This document shows, piece after piece, positions 1 through 6,306 of a stretch of 6,455 nt of DNA. The DNA comes from Alphaproteobacteria bacterium (GTDB taxonomy: Bacteria; Pseudomonadota; Alphaproteobacteria; Micavibrionales; Micavibrionaceae): NCBI GenBank assembly GCA_030427765.1, contig JAUICS010000077.1:1-6455 (forward strand). Direction: 5' to 3'. Below the pieces are notes generated by a model, which saw nothing but the letters and a program-made list of their open reading frames with translations, was not told where the DNA came from and ran no database searches. The translations under genes were made by a program, and so were the position numbers. Within the stretch, counting starts at the first letter, position 1. Every line of letters starts with the position of its first letter.

Positions 1-411
1 CATACTGCATGTGGCGGGATCAAGGCACTGGTTGACTCCGTTGAGTCTGATGAAATCGATGATGATGCCGCCAAAAATGATGCAGTTCAATGGATGGATA
101 TGGCAAAGGATATCGTGGAGCAGGCCAAATCCCGCTTTGAAACACCTCCAACTGGGCAGGCCCTTCAGGACGCTGTCGAGCGCGAAATGGTTATCTGGAG
201 TTTGAATAATTTAAAGAATTACCCAGCTGTGAAGGCAGGGTTGGAAAACGGGACATTATCTGTCCATGGATGGCAATTTGATATGCATAACGGCCATATT
301 GTCGAATATAATCAGGATACCGGTGAATTCAGTGTCGTCACAGATACTGTTCAGGCTGTCGAGCATGGTCAAGGCGACGGGGCTGTGTGTTCATGTCACC
401 CTTCCGGTTAA
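1..411 (+). CDS. beta-carbonic anhydrase, C-terminal part (5' end outside window)
   Basis: Reading frame 1 is open from the first base to a TAA at 409-411, giving 136 residues; family members usually have about 200-220, so roughly the first third is missing. The visible part begins with HTACGGIKA, the HxxC pair (residues 1 and 4) that supplies two of the four zinc ligands in beta-carbonic anhydrases. The Cys and Asp ligands lie upstream of the window. Further family signatures are SLNNLKNYPAV (67-77) and the glycine-rich GTLSVHGWQFDMHNG (84-98), the usual C-terminal strand. The enzyme interconverts CO2 and bicarbonate in the cytosol, for pH balance and carboxylation reactions. The tail ends in a small Cys-rich stretch (AVCSCHPSG), a lineage-specific extra. 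I see no convincing terminator before the next gene, so read-through into the sulfurtransferase is possible. Family assignment is secure; the subtype (Can or CynT) cannot be decided. Confidence 0.94.
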   Translation, partial: HTACGGIKALVDSVESDEIDDDAAKNDAVQWMDMAKDIVEQAKSRFETPPTGQALQDAVEREMVIWSLNNLKNYPAVKAGLENGTLSVHGWQFDMHNGHIVEYNQDTGEFSVVTDTVQAVEHGQGDGAVCSCHPSG

Positions 412-472
412 CACCAACAGTTTTTAGAACTGGTAAGTGAAAAAAGAATGTAATTCATCCTGTTTTTCGGGG

Positions 473-478
473 TATAAT
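473..478 (+). promoter_or_regulatory. candidate -10 box (TATAAT) for the sulfurtransferase gene
   Basis: A perfect TATAAT lies with its last base 7 nt before the ATG at 486. A start site 6-8 nt downstream of the box would fall on or next to the ATG, giving a leaderless or near-leaderless transcript. No good -35 hexamer is found 16-18 nt upstream (the sequence there is about gtaatt), and there is no extended TGn. The only Shine-Dalgarno-like bases, AGGG at 482-485, touch the ATG and are too close to work normally. The box is seen directly; promoter function is inferred. Confidence 0.4.
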
Positions 479-485
479 CATAGGG

Positions 486-1313
486 ATGAGTTACCGTGCC
501 CTTATTTCGTCAAAAGACCTTCAAAACCATATAAATGACCCGAAATGGGTTGTGTTTGATTGCCGTTTCTCGCTTGCCGATAAGGAGCAGGGGAGAAACT
601 TGTATGAGCAAGCGCATATACCAGGTGCGCATTACATACATATGGAGGAAGAGTTGTCTGGTAAGATTACCAGTCAAACTGGCCGCCACCCATTGCCAAG
701 AATTGAGGATTTTCAACGTACCCTTCGTATGAAGGGGCTTGAAAACGATATGCAAATCGTTGTTTACGATGATATGTGCGGTATGTTTGCCGCCCGTTTA
801 TGGTGGATGATGAAATGGGTTGGCCATGAAAACGTGGCCTTACTTAATGGCGGTATTCAGGCTTGGGAAAAATCAGGATATGAGATGCAATCCGATATTC
901 CGCAAAACCGCGTCGGGGGCTTTGTGGTAAACGAGCAAACAGACATGGTTGCCGATACGGATGAGATTAAGCAGCTTCTGGCCGATAGGGCGTGTGTTTT
1001 GATTGATGCCCGCGCGCCGGAACGTTTCCGTGGAGAGGTGGAGCCGATTGATAAGGTCGCCGGACATATACCGGGGGCAACGAACGTTCCGTGCAATGTG
1101 AACGTAACGGACGATAATATGATGAAGTCAAAAGAAAGCCTCGCCGAGATTCACCAATACGATAAACCGGTTGTCGCCATGTGCGGTTCCGGTATTACCG
1201 CATGCCACAATATTTTGGCGAATGTTGTAGCGGGAAATGAGATGCCGCGCCTTTATGCAGGGTCTTGGAGCGAGTGGATTACCGATCCATACCGCCGCGT
1301 TGTCCGAAGCTAG
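486..1313 (+). CDS. sseA: 3-mercaptopyruvate sulfurtransferase (two-domain rhodanese family)
   Basis: This 275-residue protein has the tandem rhodanese layout: a non-catalytic N-terminal domain (about 5-130) and a catalytic C-terminal domain (about 155-270). The active-site loop is CGSGITAC with nucleophile Cys233. The CGSG[VI]T form is typical of mercaptopyruvate sulfurtransferases, whereas thiosulfate rhodaneses carry CRKGVT. Other family marks are AHIPGA (43-48), ARLWWM (103-108), LNGGIQAWEKSG (120-131), the DARAPERFRGEVEPID stretch with AGHIPGATN (174-200), and the closing YAGSWSEWI. The enzyme moves sulfur from 3-mercaptopyruvate to thiols or cyanide in cysteine catabolism, in the cytosol; no signal peptide is seen. 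The ATG at 486 fits the usual start, a few residues before the first strand (WVVFDCRF). It has almost no leader and a poorly spaced Shine-Dalgarno sequence. Oddly, Cys98 in the N-domain loop (YDDMCGMFAAR) replaces a usual Gly. The gene converges on polA. Confidence 0.95.
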   Translation: MSYRALISSKDLQNHINDPKWVVFDCRFSLADKEQGRNLYEQAHIPGAHYIHMEEELSGKITSQTGRHPLPRIEDFQRTLRMKGLENDMQIVVYDDMCGMFAARLWWMMKWVGHENVALLNGGIQAWEKSGYEMQSDIPQNRVGGFVVNEQTDMVADTDEIKQLLADRACVLIDARAPERFRGEVEPIDKVAGHIPGATNVPCNVNVTDDNMMKSKESLAEIHQYDKPVVAMCGSGITACHNILANVVAGNEMPRLYAGSWSEWITDPYRRVVRS

Positions 1314-1327
1314 TTGTCCGAAGCTAG
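1300..1327 (+). repeat. perfect 14-bp tandem duplication over the sseA stop codon
   Basis: TTGTCCGAAGCTAG occurs at 1300-1313 and again, with no gap, at 1314-1327. The first copy encodes the last codons and TAG stop of the sulfurtransferase; the second fills most of the 23-base gap to the polA stop codon. The unit is not a multiple of three, but because the stop lies in copy one the protein is unchanged. The second copy creates the 10-bp palindrome AAGCTAGCTT at 1321-1330. It looks like a replication-slippage or short-duplication scar. Confidence 0.9.
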
Positions 1328-1336
1328 CTTTCTTGA

Positions 1337-4168
1337 TTAATGCGCTTCGCCCCAATTGGCACCGTGTCCGCCTTCGGCAATTAACGGTACACGCAACTTA
1401 CTGACATTTTGCATGACATCGATCACCAGTTTTTGCGTGGCATCGAGCTCACTTTCCGGTACTTCGAAGACCAATTCATCATGAACTTGAAGAAGCATGC
1501 GTGCTTGCAATCCGGCGGCTTCTAATGCGGGCGGAATTTTAATCATGGCGCGTTTCATAATGTCCGCGGCCGTGCCTTGGAGTGGGGCGTTGATCGCCTG
1601 ACGTTCACCAAAATTACGGCGGGCGGGGTTCTTCTCATCAATGCCCGCAATATAACATTTTCGGCCATACAGGGTTTTGACGTAACCGTTCTCTTTTGCT
1701 TCCTCTTTCTTTTCCTGCATGTAATCTTGCAATTCGGAGAAGTTGGAAAGGTACTGTTTTATAAAATGCGATGCCTCTTCACGGGAACATCCAAGCTGGT
1801 TCGCGAGGCCAAATGCACTAATCCCGTATATAATGCCGAAATTAATGGCTTTAGCCTGTCGTCTTTGCTCTGACGTTATGTCGGGGAGTGGCACGCCAAG
1901 AACGCGGCTGGCTGTTAATGCGTGAATGTCTACGCCGTCCTCGAACGCTTTTCGTAATGCTTCAATACCGGCGATTTCGGCGGCCAATCTCAATTCAACC
2001 TGTGAATAGTCAACGGACAGTAATGTCCAGCCTTGATCCGCAATAAATGCGGTACGGATTTTACGTCCTTCTTCTGTGCGGATTGGAATATTTTGCAGGT
2101 TTGGTTCGCTGGATGACAAACGCCCTGTGCTGGTCCCCGCCATGGAATAGGATGTGTGGACGCGTCCCGTGGCCGGATTAATCTCGTTTTGCAGGGCCTC
2201 GGTATAGGTCGATCTTAGCTTTGCCAGTTGTCGCCAGCTTAAAATATTTTTGACAATATCGTGACCTTCGGCGGCAAGGTCTTCAAGCAGACTTGCGCCG
2301 GTTGACCAATCACCGGTCTTGGTTTTCTTTCCACCTTTAAGTCCCATTTCATCAAACAGAACAACGCCGATTTGTTTGGGGGATGCGATGTTAAAACTAT
2401 GTCCGGCTTGTTCATGGATTTGTTTTTCCAGCTCATCAAGCTTTTTCGTAAAATCATCGCTTAGGGATTTAAGAAGAACCGGATCAACCTTTACACCCGT
2501 CATTTCCATTTTGGCAATTACGGGGATGAGTGGGCGTTCAATATCTTCATACACAAACGCCATTTTTTCCTGTGCCAGACGGGGCTTCAGAATATGCCAG
2601 AGGCGCAGAGTAATATCCGCATCTTCCGCCGCATAATCCAATGCGTTTTGCGGGGATATTTTATCAAATGTCACCTGGTTCTTACCGGTGCCGACAACAT
2701 CCTTGAACTTGATCGTCTCGTGTTCACACAGCAAGATAGACAATTCATCCATACCATGCCCGTGTGATGTGCCGTCCAGAACGTAGGACAGCAGCATTGT
2801 GTCATCGACCGCGTTAACCTCAAATCCAGCCAGCCAGAGAATTTGCAGGTCGTATTTAATGTTATGGCCGATCTTGAGAACGCTTTCGTCCGACAGCACA
2901 GGGTTCATAATGTCGATAACGGTATCTTTATCAAGCTGGACAAGGTCGCCGGAATCGGATGGGTCACTCAGTAAATCTCTGACTTCCTCAACATGGCCGA
3001 TTGGAATATACGCGGCCTTACCGATTGTGGTCGCGATAGAAATACCGGCCAGTTTTGCCTTCGCCGGCGTCAGGCTTGTTGTCTCGGTATCGATTGCCAG
3101 AACACCATTTTTAACGGCCTCATCCATCCATGTTTTGAGAGTATCCGCATCGGTAATGAGCGTGTATTGATTGTCCTTAACGGATGGAAAAGATGGCGGA
3201 ATCCATGCACTTTGATCATTAGTCTGTTGTGTGCTTGATGATATTTGTTCGTCGTTGTTAGCCAAAGGCGCGGCCGGCATGTCGACGGCTTTGTTTAAAC
3301 GCGCGATGGTTGTTTTAAAGCCTTGATTGGTAAGGAATTTTGCCAGTTTTGGTGTGTTCGGGTCGCGCGTTTTCATGTCGGTAAGCGATACCGTTACCTC
3401 AACCTGATCTTCCAGCCTGACTAGCTTTTTCGAAATACGGGCGTTCTCTGCATTTTCGATCAGTGTCTCGCGGCGTTTATTCTGTTTAATCTCGCCTGCG
3501 CGTTCCAGAAGAGTCTCAAGATCACCATATTCGTTAATTAGCTGCGCCGCCGTTTTAACACCGATACCGGGTACGCCGGGCACGTTATCAACGGAATCTC
3601 CGGCCAATGCCTGTACATCAACGACCCTGTCCGGAAGAACGCCGAATTTTTCTTCAACCTCCCTCGGACCAATTAATTTCTGTTTTATCGGGTCGTACAT
3701 TTTAACGTTGTCATCGACCAGTTGCATGAGGTCTTTATCAGACCCAACGATAACAACCTGTTGTCCTTGTTCCTTCGCCAGTCTGGCATAAGTGGCGATC
3801 AGGTCATCGGCCTCATACCCCTCCATATCAATTGCCGGAATATCGAACGCCTCAACGGCTTCACGAAAAATCGGGAATTGCGGGATCAGGTCTTCGGGCG
3901 GATCGGAACGGTTGGCCTTATATTCATCATAAATGTCATTCCGGAAATTCTGGCGTGCGGCGTCAAAAATAACGGCGATGTAAGGGGCGTGGAATTCGGT
4001 CAGTAATTTGACCATCATATTTGTAAACCCGAATACGGCATTAATGGGTGTGCCGTCGGGACGTGTCATGCTTGGCGGAATGGCGTGATACGCCCGGAAA
4101 ATAAAACCGGAACCGTCAACAAGATAAAGGGTGTTATCGTCCGGATGTATGTCGTTCTGCTCTGCCAT
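1337..4168 (-). CDS. polA: DNA polymerase I (5' nuclease, 3'-5' proofreading and polymerase domains)
   Basis: This is full-length PolA, used for Okazaki-fragment maturation and repair synthesis. Residue numbers count from the most upstream ATG at 4195 (952 residues). The 5' nuclease (about 20-300) shows LYLVDGSGF (Asp27), EADD (128-131), GSDKD (151-155) and the helix-hairpin-helix GDSVDNVPGVPGIGVKT (199-215). A polar linker (about 305-340) leads to an intact 3'-5' exonuclease: Exo I AIDTETT (Asp369, Glu371), Exo II HNIKYD (Asp449) and Exo III YAAED (Tyr521, Asp525). Polymerase motifs are A, VDYSQVELR (Asp729); B, RRQAKAINFGIIYG (Arg778, Lys782, Phe786, Tyr790); and C, VHDE (Asp906). Phe786 is the usual ddNTP-discriminating residue. 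Start choice: ATGs at 4195 and 4189 sit in a hairpin and lack a Shine-Dalgarno sequence. The ATG at 4168 has AGGA 12 nt upstream and leaves 13 residues before the conserved core, so I prefer it (943 residues), with modest certainty. The membrane protein gene ends 94 nt upstream; no terminator is evident between them. Confidence 0.96.
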   Translation of the reverse strand: MAEQNDIHPDDNTLYLVDGSGFIFRAYHAIPPSMTRPDGTPINAVFGFTNMMVKLLTEFHAPYIAVIFDAARQNFRNDIYDEYKANRSDPPEDLIPQFPIFREAVEAFDIPAIDMEGYEADDLIATYARLAKEQGQQVVIVGSDKDLMQLVDDNVKMYDPIKQKLIGPREVEEKFGVLPDRVVDVQALAGDSVDNVPGVPGIGVKTAAQLINEYGDLETLLERAGEIKQNKRRETLIENAENARISKKLVRLEDQVEVTVSLTDMKTRDPNTPKLAKFLTNQGFKTTIARLNKAVDMPAAPLANNDEQISSSTQQTNDQSAWIPPSFPSVKDNQYTLITDADTLKTWMDEAVKNGVLAIDTETTSLTPAKAKLAGISIATTIGKAAYIPIGHVEEVRDLLSDPSDSGDLVQLDKDTVIDIMNPVLSDESVLKIGHNIKYDLQILWLAGFEVNAVDDTMLLSYVLDGTSHGHGMDELSILLCEHETIKFKDVVGTGKNQVTFDKISPQNALDYAAEDADITLRLWHILKPRLAQEKMAFVYEDIERPLIPVIAKMEMTGVKVDPVLLKSLSDDFTKKLDELEKQIHEQAGHSFNIASPKQIGVVLFDEMGLKGGKKTKTGDWSTGASLLEDLAAEGHDIVKNILSWRQLAKLRSTYTEALQNEINPATGRVHTSYSMAGTSTGRLSSSEPNLQNIPIRTEEGRKIRTAFIADQGWTLLSVDYSQVELRLAAEIAGIEALRKAFEDGVDIHALTASRVLGVPLPDITSEQRRQAKAINFGIIYGISAFGLANQLGCSREEASHFIKQYLSNFSELQDYMQEKKEEAKENGYVKTLYGRKCYIAGIDEKNPARRNFGERQAINAPLQGTAADIMKRAMIKIPPALEAAGLQARMLLQVHDELVFEVPESELDATQKLVIDVMQNVSKLRVPLIAEGGHGANWGEAH

Positions 4169-4181
4169 ATGCGCGTTTTGT

Positions 4182-4206
4182 CCTGCCATGATCATAAAAT
4201 GGCAGG
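4182..4206 (-). repeat. inverted repeat (8-bp stem) at the 5' end of polA
   Basis: CCTGCCAT (4182-4189) pairs perfectly with ATGGCAGG (4199-4206) around a 9-nt loop. In the polA transcript the hairpin holds the two most upstream ATGs, at 4195 (loop) and 4189 (stem), and its 3' arm overlaps most of the AGGA that could serve the ATG at 4168. No U-tract follows on either strand, so it is unlikely to be a terminator. A role in translation control of polA is possible but only inferred. Confidence 0.6.
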
Positions 4207-4262
4207 GCAGCCGCGAAAAAGCGAGTCAAAACATCTGATTTAAACAGGTTTCGTGGATAGAC

Positions 4263-5795
4263 TTAAGGTGCCGGACTAGCCAGTCCCATGTCTTTGCCGA
4301 GTTCTTGCCAGCCTTCTTTCTTATCAAGGCCAAGAAATGCGGCAGCACCAGCGGCGGTCAGCATTGCATAAAGGCCAAGTGCAACATTCCCGAATGTAAG
4401 TTCGTAAAGATCATTCGCAAATGTTGTTGAGAAGGCCTCTGAAAAGCTCTCCAAGAACCCCATATCAGTTCCTGTCAAGTAATACAGTGCAATACCGATT
4501 GGGACGGCCGTACCAATAACCCAAACGTTATTTGTAAGATTGGAATCCAGCGTAATGGCGTATGCCTTCTTACGTTTTTTCCATGCTTCGTCATGTTTGC
4601 CGTCGGCTTCAAGTTCACGTGCCTCTTTTAGCGCTTTATATTGCGTGATCGCTTCTGGTCCTGACGATACGGCGGATGCCGTTGTACCGATTGTGCTTTC
4701 AACCACTGCCGCAGATGCACCCACCGCAGGAGATTTAAGCGTAATACCAAACGTCGTTAGTGCCTTTTCCAATGCATTGGCCGACAAAATAACGGCCGAA
4801 AATGACATGCCGGAAAATAATGTAAATATCCCCCATCGTGGCTTAATGCCGTCTTCGGTTATGTCTTTGTCTGCAATTGCACCGTTGGGATCATTACCGG
4901 TTTTATCTTTACCAAAACCAAATGCTTTCGCACCTTGTGTGATACCAAAACGTGCAGCGTAATATGCGGGAATAAGGCCGAGTCCCACCGTGGTTGCGGC
5001 CAAGACAGTAACAACACTTGATTCGATCATTGCGTATACCATTTGGCGAACTTCCGGATCTTTTGTAAAAAGTTCGATTTTTTCTTTACTTTCTGCCTTA
5101 TCAATCATGTGGTTACCGAACGTTATAAACATATTGATAATGTTGGAAAAGAATGGTGACAAAAACGATTGCCACATTTGTCCGGACCACGCGAATAACA
5201 GGGATAAAACATACTCTGGCGCGGACGACACCTTGGCAATTAATTTTCCTTTTGCCGTTTCGTCAATCGGCAATCCGCGTTTTTCATTATATTCAAACGC
5301 ATCCGCGGATTTATCCATCACATTAAGAATAATGTATGTAAGTGCCGAAAGAGCCGCCGTGCCGCCGACAATGGCCAGCGCAGCAGGGCTAAGTGCCAGC
5401 CCTGTAAGGCCGATACCCGCTGTTGTTAATCCGGATAATCCGTTAAATATACCGACAGTCGTTGCAAGAAGAGCGCCGCTCACACCCAGAAGGGCCGTCG
5501 CGGATACACCGCCATGCAAGTAACCCTTTTCATTTTCATCCTGACTAACGGCTTTAAAGCCGTTACGAAGGCTTTGGGTGAACATGTATGTTGATAATGC
5601 CCCAAACCCGGCTGTTACTGCCCATAGGCCAATAGGGCCACCTGCTGAAACAGCAAGAAAACCAGCCGCGATCGCCGGAATTAGAGAATATACACCGTGT
5701 GCAAAATAACCTGAAGATGAATCAAGTAAAGCGGATGCGCTTTTGTTTTTAGTTTTATCTGCTTGTGGTGGTACCACCGTGCCCTGTGCAGCCAT
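4263..5795 (-). CDS. unrecognised multi-pass integral membrane protein
   Basis: I do not recognise a family for this 510-residue protein, which is rich in Ala and Gly. By eye there are about eight to ten hydrophobic segments, near 33-52, 54-74, 97-117, 121-158 (possibly two), 193-228 (aromatic, perhaps amphipathic), 256-280, 321-345, 422-441 and 470-489. It has a short hydrophilic N-terminus (MAAQGTVVPPQADKTKNKS) without a cleavable signal. Charged loops lie at 75-92, 160-190, 230-255, 290-320 and 380-415; the last (KALKEARELEADGKHDEAWKKRKK) is helical and highly charged. Residues 29-84 and 91-172 look related: each starts GYxxxGV, has PxxL...ALS...Y in the membrane part, and ends near NEK, suggesting an internal duplication. 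No catalytic, ATP-binding or transporter signature is seen. The ATG at 5795 has GGGG 9 nt upstream and is the only sensible start. A promoter and a CtrA-like box lie just upstream. Confidence 0.85.
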   Translation of the reverse strand: MAAQGTVVPPQADKTKNKSASALLDSSSGYFAHGVYSLIPAIAAGFLAVSAGGPIGLWAVTAGFGALSTYMFTQSLRNGFKAVSQDENEKGYLHGGVSATALLGVSGALLATTVGIFNGLSGLTTAGIGLTGLALSPAALAIVGGTAALSALTYIILNVMDKSADAFEYNEKRGLPIDETAKGKLIAKVSSAPEYVLSLLFAWSGQMWQSFLSPFFSNIINMFITFGNHMIDKAESKEKIELFTKDPEVRQMVYAMIESSVVTVLAATTVGLGLIPAYYAARFGITQGAKAFGFGKDKTGNDPNGAIADKDITEDGIKPRWGIFTLFSGMSFSAVILSANALEKALTTFGITLKSPAVGASAAVVESTIGTTASAVSSGPEAITQYKALKEARELEADGKHDEAWKKRKKAYAITLDSNLTNNVWVIGTAVPIGIALYYLTGTDMGFLESFSEAFSTTFANDLYELTFGNVALGLYAMLTAAGAAAFLGLDKKEGWQELGKDMGLASPAP

Positions 5796-5811
5796 TCTTT
5801 ATAACCCCGTT

Positions 5812-5827
5812 TTAATGAATTATTAAC
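5812..5827 (+). promoter_or_regulatory. CtrA-like box TTAA-N7-TTAAC upstream of the membrane protein gene
   Basis: TTAA (5812-5815), seven bases, then TTAAC (5823-5827) is an exact match to the consensus for the alphaproteobacterial cell-cycle regulator CtrA. It abuts the candidate -10 of the minus-strand promoter on its downstream side, so it covers the predicted transcription start of the membrane protein gene. CtrA bound at a start site usually represses; bound near -35 it usually activates. The match is seen directly; CtrA's presence in this organism and its binding here are inferred. Confidence 0.55.
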
Positions 5828-5856
5828 TTTTTATCGCAAATGGGGCTGAAAGTCAA
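5828..5856 (-). promoter_or_regulatory. candidate sigma70-type promoter of the membrane protein gene
   Basis: On the minus strand TTGACT (5851-5856; five of six to TTGACA) is followed after 17 nt by TAAAAA (5828-5833; four of six to TATAAT). GATAAA, with a 15-nt spacer, is an overlapping alternative. The start site would be near 5820, giving a leader of about 25 nt with GGGG at 5805-5808 as ribosome site. It lies downstream of the usg terminator hairpin, which supports separate transcription of the membrane protein gene. Confidence 0.5.
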
Positions 5857-5872
5857 CTGAAATATCAGGAAA

Positions 5873-5891
5873 ATTCCCTCAATAAGGGAAT
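5873..5891 (-). terminator. probable rho-independent terminator after usg
   Basis: ATTCCCT (5873-5879) and AGGGAAT (5885-5891) form a perfect 7-bp stem with a 5-nt loop, 30 nt beyond the usg stop. On the minus strand the stem ends in AAT and runs into TTT then CC, a short U-tract, so termination is plausible but not strong. It separates usg from the promoter of the membrane protein gene. Confidence 0.55.
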
Positions 5892-5920
5892 ATGATAAAT
5901 ATATTGTCTGGATATAACGA

Positions 5921-6184
5921 CTAGTGAATTAAATATTCAGAATCGTAGTTTTTGAAATCGCGCGGCGTGATGATTTCCTGGGTAGATAACGTTACCGAGT
6001 GTAATTTGCCGTCAAGGTTGTTATGCCAGAACCTTAAGAACTTGTGCAGCACCGGATACTTGGGCGCAATGTCGTATTCCTGCCATATATATGATTGAAG
6101 AAAATCCGGATAATCCGGCATGTGATAGAGTATTTCCGCGGTTGTAAGGCGGTAGTCTTGTAACATTTTTTCAAAGTCACTCAT
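5921..6184 (-). CDS. usg: Usg family protein
   Basis: This complete 87-residue soluble protein matches the small Usg family as I recall it, named for the gene upstream of trpF in Caulobacter. The conserved blocks are YRLTTAEILYHMPDYP (11-26), LQSYIWQEYDIAPKYP (29-44) and LHKFLRFWHNNLDGKLHSV (46-64). The length is normal for the family (about 85-95). The family is found essentially in Alphaproteobacteria, and its biochemical role is not known. There is no signal peptide or membrane segment; it is rich in aromatic residues. The ATG at 6184 is fixed by a strong AGGAGG seven bases upstream. No trpF is visible here, so the neighbourhood differs from Caulobacter. A hairpin terminator follows, suggesting a single-gene transcript started from the divergent region to the right. 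Confidence 0.9.
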   Translation of the reverse strand: MSDFEKMLQDYRLTTAEILYHMPDYPDFLQSYIWQEYDIAPKYPVLHKFLRFWHNNLDGKLHSVTLSTQEIITPRDFKNYDSEYLIH

Positions 6185-6191
6185 CCAATAA

Positions 6192-6197
6192 CCTCCT
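6192..6197 (-). promoter_or_regulatory. strong ribosome binding site of usg
   Basis: AGGAGG on the minus strand lies 7 nt from the ATG at 6184. It is the best Shine-Dalgarno sequence in the window and fixes the usg start. The other complete genes here have weak or poorly spaced sites, so usg is probably translated more efficiently than its neighbours. Confidence 0.85.
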
Positions 6198-6224
6198 GTT
6201 CTAAATGCCTTTTTTATGGCTGTT

Positions 6225-6246
6225 CATGATGTCGTTATGCATCATG
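6225..6246. repeat. inverted repeat CATGATG / CATCATG in the usg leader region
   Basis: CATGATG (6225-6231) and CATCATG (6240-6246) are perfect 7-bp arms around 8 nt. The element lies between usg and the TTAA cluster, partly over the candidate usg -10. It may be an operator or an RNA hairpin near the 5' end of the usg transcript; nothing else supports a function. Confidence 0.4.
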
Positions 6247-6262
6247 TTATGGTTAATATTAA
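6234..6262 (-). promoter_or_regulatory. weak candidate promoter for usg
   Basis: On the minus strand TTAATA (6257-6262; four of six to TTGACA) and CATAAC (6234-6239; four of six to TATAAT) are 17 nt apart. This would start transcription near 6227 with a leader of about 40 nt. The -35 lies inside the palindrome at 6252-6263, the position expected for an activator-dependent promoter. Low certainty. Confidence 0.25.
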
Positions 6263-6274
6263 CAGAAATTCTGT
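6252..6274. repeat. two overlapping palindromes in the divergent control region
   Basis: GTTAATATTAAC (6252-6263) is a perfect 12-bp palindrome made of two inverted TTAAC half-sites. It runs straight into ACAGAAATTCTGT (6262-6274), arms of 6 bp around one central base. On the minus strand the first continues as TTAACCAT (6249-6256), the extended CtrA half-site known from Caulobacter. The arrangement looks like binding sites for one or two dimeric regulators, inferred from symmetry only. Confidence 0.5.
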
Positions 6275-6290
6275 CCGTTTTCTATCAACT

Positions 6291-6306
6291 TTAATATTAT
6301 GTTAAC
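6291..6306 (+). promoter_or_regulatory. CtrA-like box TTAA-N7-TTAAC in the usg/divergent-gene intergenic region
   Basis: TTAA (6291-6294), seven bases, then TTAAC (6302-6306) is the second exact match to the CtrA consensus in the window, oriented toward the plus-strand gene. Its second half lies inside a 10-bp palindrome, ATGTTAACAT (6299-6308), and overlaps a candidate -35, as in CtrA-activated promoters. The match is direct observation; regulation is inferred. Confidence 0.55.

Noticed and set aside
418..432. CAGTT/AACTG stem after the carbonic anhydrase gene as a terminator
   Set aside because: The stem is only 5 bp and AT-rich and is followed by GTAAGTGAAAAAAG rather than a U-tract.
2799..3170. 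123-codon plus-strand open frame inside polA
   Set aside because: It lies wholly antisense to conserved exonuclease-domain codons of polA, and its Ser-rich translation resembles no protein.
4224..4229. TTGACT on the minus strand as a polA -35 box
   Set aside because: No acceptable -10 lies 15-19 nt downstream; the nearest TATGAT is about 26 nt away.
4540..4962. 140-codon plus-strand open frame antisense to the membrane protein gene
   Set aside because: Shadow frame: no Shine-Dalgarno sequence, no motif, and fully inside a well-supported gene.
4990..5523. 177-codon plus-strand open frame antisense to the membrane protein gene
   Set aside because: It is a shadow of the opposite gene: Ser/Ala-rich low-information translation, no ribosome site, and no recognisable family.
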